A stretch of 34,191 bases of DNA from the IMG/VR virus record IMGVR_UViG_3300037010_003290, positions 1-34,191 of that record, one strand, 5' to 3'. The stretch comes from a virus. Position numbers and translations under genes: made by a program. This document shows, in pieces, positions 28,684-34,191 of this stretch. Position 1 is the stretch's first letter, and every line of letters starts with the position of its first letter. The notes beneath the pieces were generated by a model. That model worked only from the letters and a program-made list of their open reading frames with translations. It was not told the origin of the DNA and made no database searches.

Positions 28684-29981
28684 CGACGCGCCGGAAGGTG
28701 CTCATCGTGCTCGGCTCGCACGGCGACCGCGTGAAGGCGGTCGAGGATCGGAGCGAGCATCGCGTGGTCGTGTACTATCGCGATGCGGCGGGCGTCGCCC
28801 ATCGCCGGTGGTATCCGCTCACGGCCACCGGCCGCGCGGAAGCCAAACAGTTCGTGCAGGGATGGCACGAGACGCGGAAAAAGCTTGCCGCCGCGACGGC
28901 CGCGCCGACGCTCGCGCCGGAAGTCACCACCGAGGACCTCTGGGCGCAGTTTTCCGGTTCTGAGATGTCGCACCTGCGCGGGGCCACGATTCTGAACTAC
29001 CGCTACCACTGGCGGCGGTGGCAGGCCTTCATCGGCCGTGAGACGCTGGCCGCGCGCGTGACCCACGCCGACCTCGGTCGATTTCGCACGGACGCCGCCA
29101 AGGCGGGGTTTGCCAGCAACCAGGTGCGCCAGACGTTGCAGATCGTGCGGGGCATCTATCGATGGGCGGTCGGTGCGCGCCTGTTCGTCGAAGGTGGCGT
29201 GCTCGCCTTCCGCTGGAAGAAGGGCAAGGATGAAGCGGGCGCCATCGAGCCCGCGGAGTACTCGACGGCGGAGTACGAACAGTTGCTCGCCGCGTTCGAT
29301 CGTGAGGATCCGGGGCAGTGGCGCGCGTGGGTGTTCTTGATGCTGGCGGGGCACCATGGGCAGCGTGCGCAAGCCGTCCGCCACCTGCGCTGGCGCGACA
29401 TCGACGAGGAGGCGGGCGTCATCCGCTGGCCGGCGCTCTACCAGAAGCAAGGCGTCGAGCTCGTGCAGCCCATCTTGTGGGAGACGCTATCCGCGCTAAC
29501 GACGGCGCGTCAGTGGCGCGCGCGCGCCGCGACGTACCGCGTGCGCGCGCACCACAAGAGCAAGCATGCCGGGCCGGATGCGCTGGCCGCTGCCGACTGG
29601 GTGATCTTCGGCACCCGCAACAAGACGGAGGCGCTCGCGTACAGCGCGCTGCACTACCACCTGCGCCAGGGCGAGGCGCGCGCCGGCGTTCCCCATCTCG
29701 ACTACCGTGCCGCGCATGGGTTCCGCCGCATGGTGGTTGGTGAGATCGGCGAACGCTCGGGCGAGCCCATGCTCGGCCTCGAGTACGTCGGCGACACCGA
29801 CCCGAAGATGCTGAAGAAGTACGACAAGCGGCGGCAGGGTCGCATCGACCGTGCATCGGCACTGATCGAAAGTGTCCGGCCAATGTCCGGAGCTTCCGGA
29901 AACGAAAAAGCCGACGCGCTGGCGTCGGCTTCGGATGATGCTAACTCGAATTCACACAAGGACTTGGGAACCGATGTGTAA
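28680..29981 (+). CDS. Tyrosine recombinase (phage integrase)
   Basis: A 433-residue integrase from ATG 28680. The N-terminal arm-binding-like and core-binding domains run to about residue 185. The catalytic domain has Arg229 (HHGQRAQAVRHLRWRDID), the box II motif His346-x-x-Arg349 (HGFRRMVVGEIGERSG) and nucleophile Tyr381 (KMLKKYDK). At the usual second His/Trp position the sequence is EYVGDTDP with Tyr369, a variant I recall from other phage integrases. After Tyr381 a C-terminal tail of about 50 residues is encoded by DNA containing the left arm sites and a leftward terminator, and the stop lies at the edge of the tRNA-like core. The gene-core junction is typical of site-specific integration modules. 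Confidence 0.93.
   Translation: MTTRRKVLIVLGSHGDRVKAVEDRSEHRVVVYYRDAAGVAHRRWYPLTATGRAEAKQFVQGWHETRKKLAAATAAPTLAPEVTTEDLWAQFSGSEMSHLRGATILNYRYHWRRWQAFIGRETLAARVTHADLGRFRTDAAKAGFASNQVRQTLQIVRGIYRWAVGARLFVEGGVLAFRWKKGKDEAGAIEPAEYSTAEYEQLLAAFDREDPGQWRAWVFLMLAGHHGQRAQAVRHLRWRDIDEEAGVIRWPALYQKQGVELVQPILWETLSALTTARQWRARAATYRVRAHHKSKHAGPDALAAADWVIFGTRNKTEALAYSALHYHLRQGEARAGVPHLDYRAAHGFRRMVVGEIGERSGEPMLGLEYVGDTDPKMLKKYDKRRQGRIDRASALIESVRPMSGASGNEKADALASASDDANSNSHKDLGTDV
29903..29931 (-). terminator. Leftward terminator inside the 3' end of the integrase gene
   Basis: Minus strand: AAGCCGACGC, 4-nt loop, GCGTCGGCTT followed by further T and CGTTT, a 10-bp perfect stem with a T-run of five. It would stop transcription entering the integrase gene from the right, for example across the integration site. 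Rightward it lacks a T-tract. Confidence 0.65.
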
Positions 29982-29983
29982 AG

Positions 29984-30008
29984 AGCCACAGGTCGGAATT
30001 GAACCGAC
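29984..30008 (-). other. tRNA 3'-end fragment (probable integration core)
   Basis: On the minus strand: T-stem GTCGG, loop TTCAATT, CCGAC, then acceptor 3' strand CTGTGGC and discriminator T. The complementary 5' acceptor strand GCCACAG and the D and anticodon arms are absent upstream, so this is a fragment and not a tRNA gene. A U at position 73 occurs in many bacterial tRNA-Thr genes, so tRNA-Thr is a guess. Integrases commonly use the T-arm/acceptor end of tRNA genes as attB. Confidence 0.65.
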
Positions 30009-30142
30009 GACCGCTGCTTTTCTAACGAAGCGGTCGCTCGCAGTTACGGGCGCTTCCCCGAGGGAAGATCGGTCGCAGGATGGTTCGCCGAGCGCCCGAA
30101 TTGACGCCAAAGCGACCGCCGAAAGTGTCCGGAAAACGTCCG

Positions 30143-30158
30143 GGTTCCCCGTGGAACA
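30143..30158. promoter_or_regulatory. Degenerate parS-like palindrome next to attP
   Basis: GGTTCCCCGTGGAACA differs at two positions from the symmetrical parS version TGTTCCACGTGGAACA, including one in the CACGTG core. It starts at the last base of the right arm site and is followed by TTTTT, so it could instead be a small terminator-type hairpin (GTTCC/GGAAC). Weak evidence for ParB binding. Confidence 0.25.
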
Positions 30159-30215
30159 TTTTTCGACGCGTTTCGGTCTCCGAATCGGGCCGAAAGCTGC
30201 GGCGCGAGGGGTGCC

Positions 30216-31034
30216 ATGCGAATGAGCGCCCTCCCCCTCGCGGCCGTCGCCGCACTGGTCGCCTCGCAGAAGCCCGGCGTGCCGGTCGTGGCGCCGACGC
30301 AGCGCCGCTACTACCACCCGGGCGAGCAGTCGAACGCGCGGCGCTACAGCGCAACCCCGGCCTACGTCCCGAAGGAGCCATCCTCGTCCGCTGACTTCGC
30401 CGCGCTTGCCCGGGCCGGTTCCAAGCGGGCACGCCAGGCGGCAAAGCGCTCGATGCAGCAGGGGCGGGGGAGGGCGAGGACCGTGCACACCTCGGTGCCG
30501 GCGTCGACGATCCCCTGCCCCGTCCCTGCGGCATCGCCGCTGCGCCCGGTCATCTACCTCGACATCGATGACACGCTGGTGACCTTCCCGCCGCATCAGA
30601 CGCCCGAGTGGTGGGCAGAGCACCCGGATGGCGGTCTCGCCGATGGCGCCGTCGCCTTCCTCACCTGGGCGCATGAGCACTGCGAGGTGCGCTGGCTCAC
30701 GTACTGGTGCGGCCGTGGCTACCTCGCCGAGCAAGACATCGCGAAGCTCGAGCGCATCGGACTGCCGCGCGAGCTCACGAGGCGCATCGTGAACCCAATG
30801 CGCTGGTTCGATGTGAAGACCACGGGCATCAACTGGGAAGAGCAGCGCCTCGGCCGCGAGTGGGTCTGGCTCGAGGATGGTCTGCTGACCGCCGAACTCG
30901 CCGAGCTCGAGGCGCGTGGTTGCCTGTTCCGGTACCTGCGCACGAACTCGTCCGAGGATCCCGACGCGCTGCGCCGCTCGTGGAACCAGCTCGCCGCGAT
31001 GCTGCAGCTCCCGCTGCCGGGAGGTGTCGCGTGA
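30216..31034 (+). CDS. HAD-like phosphatase-family protein
   Basis: A 272-residue protein from ATG 30216, with GAGGGG upstream. The N-terminal about 100 residues are low-complexity, basic and probably disordered (KPGVPVVAPTQRRYYHPGEQ; Arg/Lys-rich RARQAAKRSMQQGRGRAR). From residue about 110 is a HAD-superfamily motif I, YLDIDDTLV, with Asp116, Asp118 and Thr120. Then come a TWAHEHCEVRWLTYWC segment and a second region, GREWVWLEDGLLTAELAELE, that could carry a motif IV-like acidic site. HAD proteins are usually phosphatases or nucleotidases; the substrate is unknown. It is the first gene after attP and opens the rightward early operon. Confidence 0.65.
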   Translation: MRMSALPLAAVAALVASQKPGVPVVAPTQRRYYHPGEQSNARRYSATPAYVPKEPSSSADFAALARAGSKRARQAAKRSMQQGRGRARTVHTSVPASTIPCPVPAASPLRPVIYLDIDDTLVTFPPHQTPEWWAEHPDGGLADGAVAFLTWAHEHCEVRWLTYWCGRGYLAEQDIAKLERIGLPRELTRRIVNPMRWFDVKTTGINWEEQRLGREWVWLEDGLLTAELAELEARGCLFRYLRTNSSEDPDALRRSWNQLAAMLQLPLPGGVA

Positions 31035-31201
31035 GCCTCTTCGGAAAGCTGGTGCGCACCACGGTCAACGTCGCGATCCTGCCGGTGGCCATCGCGCGTG
31101 ATGCGGTCTGTGTGGTCGCTGATGCCGGCGAGGGCAAGTTCGGGCCGGCCACGAAGGGTGCGCTCGCGCAGCTGAAGCGCGAGGCGGAGGACGATCAGTG
31201 A
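31031..31201 (+). CDS. Small phage protein (MSLFGKLV type)
   Basis: A 56-residue protein from GTG 31031, overlapping the upstream stop as GTGA. It begins VSLFGKLVRTTVNVAILPVA, then IARDAVCVVADAG, with a short hydrophobic helix and a charged C-terminus (QLKREAEDDQ). Small phage proteins starting with MSLFGKL..TTVNV..LPV are common and usually unassigned. The stop overlaps the next GTG start. Confidence 0.55.
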   Translation: MSLFGKLVRTTVNVAILPVAIARDAVCVVADAGEGKFGPATKGALAQLKREAEDDQ

Positions 31202-31521
31202 AGAACTCTGCCCTCAACGTGATCGACGCCTACCGTGCTGATGCTGCCGAGCGCGCCGTCGCCATGAGCAACCTCACGCGCGAGAACCACGCGCTACTGC
31301 AAGCCAACGGGATGTACCTGCGAGGGCTCGTCGGGGCGCAGGACCGCGAGCAGTCGGCGTTCGTGTTCGGCGCCCTCTTCGGCTATGCCGCCAACGGTCT
31401 TGTCATGGCCGTCGGCGACTTCAGCTGGGAGGCCATCGTCGTGTACGGCCTCATCGGCGCCGTCGGTCTGCTCGGTCGCTGGTTCATTCGCCGCGCCTTT
31501 AAGCGCACGGAGGCGAAGTGA
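31198..31521 (+). CDS. Small membrane protein of early operon
   Basis: A 107-residue protein from GTG 31198 (GTGA overlap). The N-terminal half is helical and soluble (AYRADAAERAVAMSNLTREN). Two transmembrane helices follow, about 54-74 (FVFGALFGYAANGLVMAVGD) and 80-100 (AIVVYGLIGAVGLLGRWFI), then a basic end. Placement in an early operon next to attP fits superinfection exclusion or membrane-anchored accessory roles, but no motif identifies it. Confidence 0.55.
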   Translation: MKNSALNVIDAYRADAAERAVAMSNLTRENHALLQANGMYLRGLVGAQDREQSAFVFGALFGYAANGLVMAVGDFSWEAIVVYGLIGAVGLLGRWFIRRAFKRTEAK

Positions 31522-31727
31522 ACTTTGCCGACTACCAGGCCGACCGGCGCAAGCAGCTCACGGAGGGTGCCCTCGGATTGCTGCGGCAAGCCGAGCGACC
31601 GCTCACGGCGTCGCAGTTGCGCGTGATGCTCGATGCCGGCATGCGCGAACTCGATGCCGTGTTGCAGACGCTGCGCACGGCGGGGCTGATCCAGACGCAC
31701 CGCCGGAAGTGGAGCCTCGTCCCATGA
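31518..31727 (+). CDS. Small winged-helix-like protein
   Basis: A 69-residue protein from GTG 31518 (GTGA overlap). The sequence LLRQAERPLTASQLRVMLDA, then LDAVLQTLRTAGLIQTHRRK and a closing WSLVP, follows a wHTH plan: helix, recognition helix and a beta wing ending in a basic HRRKW. It is probably a small DNA-binding regulator. The stop overlaps the next start (ATGA). Confidence 0.55.
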   Translation: MNFADYQADRRKQLTEGALGLLRQAERPLTASQLRVMLDAGMRELDAVLQTLRTAGLIQTHRRKWSLVP

Positions 31728-32143
31728 AGTGGCTCATCATCCAGCGCCGCCGTGGGAGCCCGAAGAAGTACGGCCCGTCGGTCGAGCTGCCCGGCGTAGT
31801 CGCGCCGCACCAGGTGGAGGCGCCAGACAAGGGCGCCGCCATGCTGGCCGCCCGGGGCGCCTACCCGGGCGTGACGGTTGATGTCGTGGCGCAGGTGTCG
31901 TGGAACCAGATGTCGGCCGCCGAGCGCAACCGCTATCTCGGCAACTACGAGAAGCCCGACGAGACGCACGAGATGCGCAGTGCCCGTCTGGCGGTGGCCG
32001 TTGAGTTGGACCCGCAGGAGACCGGGGCGCAACACGCCGAACAGACGGGCGTCCACTGTGCTCGTAAGGGCCGTCGCACCAACATCCACGGCGATACCCT
32101 CGCGGTCCTGCGTGGTCCCACTCGGCCGAAGAGGGTGAGCTGA
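31724..32143 (+). CDS. Early-operon protein of unknown function
   Basis: A 139-residue protein from ATG 31724 (ATGA overlap). It starts with MKWLIIQRRRGSPKKYGPSV, has strand-helix repeats in the middle (DKGAAMLAARGAYPGVTVDV) and a basic C-terminus (RKGRRTNIHGDTLAVLRGPT). A helical YLGNYEKPDETHEMRSAR region with charged residues suggests interaction with another protein or nucleic acid. No family recognised. Its stop overlaps the next ATG. Confidence 0.5.
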   Translation: MKWLIIQRRRGSPKKYGPSVELPGVVAPHQVEAPDKGAAMLAARGAYPGVTVDVVAQVSWNQMSAAERNRYLGNYEKPDETHEMRSARLAVAVELDPQETGAQHAEQTGVHCARKGRRTNIHGDTLAVLRGPTRPKRVS

Positions 32144-32667
32144 TGGCCCACCACAACGCCACGGCTCGCGACCTCGAGTCGGACATTGTCGGCACGAAGC
32201 CGGCGCGCCCGGCCGCCGTGCTCGACTTCGGCCCGCTGTTCAGCACCGCCGCGTCGCCACCACTAGAGCCGCCGCGGCCGCGCTCATGGACCGAACACTA
32301 CGCCGCGCTCGCCGCCAACTCGCGCGACGGGGCCAAGCTGAACGAGCTCGGCGCCGCGGTGATGAACCGATTACTCGACGCGTTCGGCAGCGCCGCCGTG
32401 TGGGAAGTGCGACTCGCCCTGGGCGCGCAGAAGAAGATCGCGAACAATGGAAAGGAAACGCTCGACGGGCTCGGTGGGCTCGGCACCGGTATGGGGCTGC
32501 AGGCCGTCGACCGCGAGCGCCCGCCTGCCTGGGCGCGCGAGGAGCTGGAGAAGTCCCACGGCAACGTCAACACCGTCTGGGTGCGGCCGTCGCGCGTGGC
32601 GCAGTACGACGCGGCGGCACGGCGCCGTCGCCTCGCGCAGGAAACCCCTGATTCCAAGGAGAACTGA
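32143..32667 (+). CDS. Early-operon protein upstream of ParB-like gene
   Basis: A 174-residue protein from ATG 32143 (TGATG overlap). The N-terminal about 45 residues are Pro/Ala-rich and probably disordered. The middle is helical (WTEHYAALAANSRDGAKLNE, then LGAAVMNRLLDAFGSAAVWE), and the C-terminus is charged with WVRPSRVAQYDAAARRRRLA. It is immediately upstream of the ParB-like gene and may belong to a partition or replication unit; no motif proves this. Confidence 0.5.
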   Translation: MAHHNATARDLESDIVGTKPARPAAVLDFGPLFSTAASPPLEPPRPRSWTEHYAALAANSRDGAKLNELGAAVMNRLLDAFGSAAVWEVRLALGAQKKIANNGKETLDGLGGLGTGMGLQAVDRERPPAWAREELEKSHGNVNTVWVRPSRVAQYDAAARRRRLAQETPDSKEN

Positions 32668-32668
32668 G

Positions 32669-34132
32669 ATGTCTGCACTGGCACTGCAGATGCTCCCCAT
32701 CGGGAGCATCCATGAGTCCCCCCTGAACCCGCGCAAGCACTACGACGCGGCCGCGATCGAGCAGCTGGCCGACTCACTGCGCAAGGTGGGCGTGCTGAAC
32801 GCGCTGACCGCCCGCCCACGCAAGGTGGGCGGCGGCTACGAGCTAGCCGCAGGGCATCGCCGGCTGCGCGCAGCGAAGATCGCCAAGATGGCCGAGGTCC
32901 CGGTGAACGTCCGCGAGATGGATGACGCGACCTTCATCGAAGTGATGACCATCGACAACCTGCAGCGGGACGATCTGCATCCGCTCGAAGAGGCGCAGGG
33001 TTTCCGCTCGCTGATGGAGAAGTCCATCGGCTATGACGTGGCGAAGATCGCCGACCGCGTTGGGCGTTCCGCTGGCTACGTCTACGACCGCCTGCGTCTG
33101 CTGCAGCTCACCCCGAAGGCGCAGGACCTGTTCCTTGCCAAGCGGTTCACGCTGGCGCATGCGGTGCTGCTATCGCGCTTGAACGCCGAGCAGCAGGAGA
33201 AGGCGATCGAGATCCGTGGGGACGGTTTGTTTCGCATCGAGCACACACGACAGTACGAGCTCGAAGGCGAAGATTCCGAGGACGACTATGCGAACACCAA
33301 GCCCTGCAGCGTGCGGGAGTTCTCGGACTGGATTGATCGGCACGTGCGCCTCGACCTCGAGGCGGAGGACATTCCGACGCTGTTTCCTGCGTTGAGCCAG
33401 CAGCTCGCGCTCGCTGATACGTCAGCCGCCAAGGTGCTCGAGATCTCGCTGGAGTCGCAGCTGCACCCCGACGCGAAGTCCAGCAGCCGCACGCTCGGCC
33501 CGCAGAGCTGGCGCCGGGCGGAGAAGCCATGCAAGAGCCAGGCGCTTGGCGTGGTCGTCGCGGGCATCCGCCGCGGCGAGTCGTTCATGATCTGCACCGA
33601 CAAGAAGAAGTGCACGACGCACTGGGGGAGCGAGATTCGCGCGGCCGCCGCGCTCGAGAAGGCGAAGCTGACGGGCAGCAAGACGGCGGTCGAGACGGCA
33701 CAGCGCACTGTGACCTCGAACGAAGATCGCTGGAAGAAGGAGATGGAAGAGCGGCGGCGCTACGACGAGGCGGTGCCGGCCATGGTGGCCGCGCTCTCCG
33801 CTGCCATCCGGAAGGCGCCGACCGGGCCGAAGTCGGCGGTCGGGCTCTTGCTCACCGAAGAGTTTCGGCAGGAGCTCGACTGCGACTACTATGCGGATGA
33901 CACGATGTGGACCGCGAAGAACGATGCCGACCTGGTGCGCCTGACGGCGTTGATGTTGGTCGTGCGCTCGATCGACAACTCGTATGCGGCGAAGAGCGGC
34001 GCCAAGGTGGCGAAGCAGTTCGGCGTGGACATCATGAAGATTGTGAAGGACCTGGCGGCGGCCGAGAAGCGGGCGGCGGAGAAGCCGGCGCAGGCGAAGA
34101 AGGGAGTCGCGAAGAAGAAGGGTGTGCGCTGA
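32669..34132 (+). CDS. ParB/Spo0J-family DNA-binding protein
   Basis: A 487-residue protein from ATG 32669, with AAGGAGA upstream. The N-terminal ParB/CTPase-type domain has MLPIGSIHESPLNPRKHYD, then LADSLRKVGVLNALTARPRK and the signature GHRRLRAAK at about 62-70, where the GxxRxxA box binds CTP in ParB clamps. IDNLQRDDLHPLEEAQGF (about 94-111) is the second ParB box. A KorB/HTH-type domain follows (AKIADRVGRSAGYVYDRLRL). A long C-terminal region carries a Cys/His cluster (CTDKKKCTTHW) and ends in a Lys/Ala tail. No ParA gene is seen in the window. ParB proteins spread from parS and organise segregation; in phages they can also act as regulators. The phage carries a consensus parS site at 23161. 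Confidence 0.87.
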   Translation: MSALALQMLPIGSIHESPLNPRKHYDAAAIEQLADSLRKVGVLNALTARPRKVGGGYELAAGHRRLRAAKIAKMAEVPVNVREMDDATFIEVMTIDNLQRDDLHPLEEAQGFRSLMEKSIGYDVAKIADRVGRSAGYVYDRLRLLQLTPKAQDLFLAKRFTLAHAVLLSRLNAEQQEKAIEIRGDGLFRIEHTRQYELEGEDSEDDYANTKPCSVREFSDWIDRHVRLDLEAEDIPTLFPALSQQLALADTSAAKVLEISLESQLHPDAKSSSRTLGPQSWRRAEKPCKSQALGVVVAGIRRGESFMICTDKKKCTTHWGSEIRAAAALEKAKLTGSKTAVETAQRTVTSNEDRWKKEMEERRRYDEAVPAMVAALSAAIRKAPTGPKSAVGLLLTEEFRQELDCDYYADDTMWTAKNDADLVRLTALMLVVRSIDNSYAAKSGAKVAKQFGVDIMKIVKDLAAAEKRAAEKPAQAKKGVAKKKGVR

Positions 34133-34191
34133 TGCCACGGATCCGCAGCCTGAAGCCTGAGTTTCCCACCGATGAGAAGATGAGTGTCGTC
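34132..34191 (+). CDS. Start of replication-type protein (MPRIRSLKPEF), 3' partial
   Basis: Only the first 20 codons are in the window. MPRIRSLKPEFPTDEKMSVV is closely like the conserved M(A/P)RIR(T/S)(I/L)KPEF start of phage replisome organiser or replication-initiator HTH proteins. The ATG overlaps the ParB-like stop (TGATG), so the two are coupled. The rest, including the expected winged-helix domain, lies beyond the window. Confidence 0.7.
   Translation, partial: MPRIRSLKPEFPTDEKMSVV

Larger units (their letters stand above)
29868..30143. other. Probable attP: tRNA-fragment core with flanking arm sites
   Basis: A 23-bp unit built of two TGTCCGG-like motifs 11 bp apart occurs at 29868-29890 (GAAAGTGTCCGG then AATGTCCGG) and again at 30121-30143 (GAAAGTGTCCGG then AACGTCCGG). 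The two copies are in direct orientation, 253 bp apart. Between them lie a tRNA 3'-end fragment (29984-30008) and an 8-bp inverted repeat (30008-30015 and 30029-30036). This is the organisation of integrase arm-type and core-type sites. The left copies lie inside the integrase gene. Confidence 0.72.

Noticed and set aside
29984-30060. Complete tRNA gene on the minus strand
   Set aside because: T-arm and acceptor 3' strand are clear, but no matching GCCACAG 5' strand or D-arm exists upstream, and the presumed anticodon arm does not pair as a tRNA. Treated as an attachment core fragment.
29872-30225. Overlapping rightward frame with QVGIEPTT-like peptide near the integrase end
   Set aside because: VGIEPTT-type peptides arise by translating the antisense of a tRNA T-arm. 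The frame also crosses attP repeats and has no gene-like context.
1-34191. CRISPR array or insertion sequence
   Set aside because: No regularly spaced direct repeats and no transposase-like gene or terminal inverted repeats were seen.

Overview
The window is one continuous stretch of a temperate, long-tailed (siphovirus-type) phage genome with high G+C. Genes are packed head to tail, often with ATGA, GTGA or TGATG stop/start overlaps, and GTG starts are common. Nearly everything reads rightward. I see no ribosomal or metabolic host genes. The host is inferred only weakly: the G+C content and an Ig-like lipoprotein with a CGGD-type lipobox would fit Gemmatimonadota, but other high-GC Gram-negatives are possible.

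Layout. Positions 2-1760: an upstream phage structural-type protein, a CxxC protein and a Nu1-like terminase small subunit. 1757-7774: GpA-type terminase large subunit, an Ig-like/gpW-like joining protein, a lambda-B-type portal, and a single ORF fusing a prohead protease to an HK97-fold capsid protein. 7867-12352: head completion, tail terminator, tail tube, G/T-type tail chaperones and tape measure. 12356-20841: distal tail, a 1450-residue tail hub with FN3-like domains, and a fibre with small accessory genes. 20838-23092: lysis block (Rz-like membrane/coiled-coil protein, holin, GH108-type endolysin) followed by a papain-fold cysteine peptidase. 23093-25442: a non-coding segment containing a perfect parS-type site, one small gene, and a leftward two-gene cassette with a lipoprotein (likely lysogenic conversion). 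25443-26551: immunity-type region with a leftward HTH gene, an AT-rich operator region and a rightward ribbon-helix-helix gene. 26615-29981: small early-type genes ending in a tyrosine integrase. 29868-30143: a probable attP made of a tRNA 3'-end fragment flanked by two copies of a tandem arm-site motif. 30216-34191: an early operon with a HAD-like protein, small membrane and wHTH-like proteins, a ParB-family protein and the start of a replication-type protein.

Phage genes lie on both sides of the probable attP, so the sequence represents an unintegrated (circular or replicating) phage, or at least one not integrated through this site.

The most unusual points are: (1) two copies of a leader element, at 3754-3866 and 17501-17595, in which a promoter-like sequence is followed by ACAACTGACA, a tRNA T-arm-like hairpin with a covarying closing pair, and an overlapping intrinsic terminator; (2) a consensus 16-bp parS site in a phage that also encodes a ParB-family protein; (3) a protease-capsid fusion with a strong internal ribosome binding site that could release capsid protein alone; (4) a terminase whose homologous N-terminus requires a CTG start. 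Coordinates and motifs were read directly; family assignments come from recognised motifs and gene order, without database searches.
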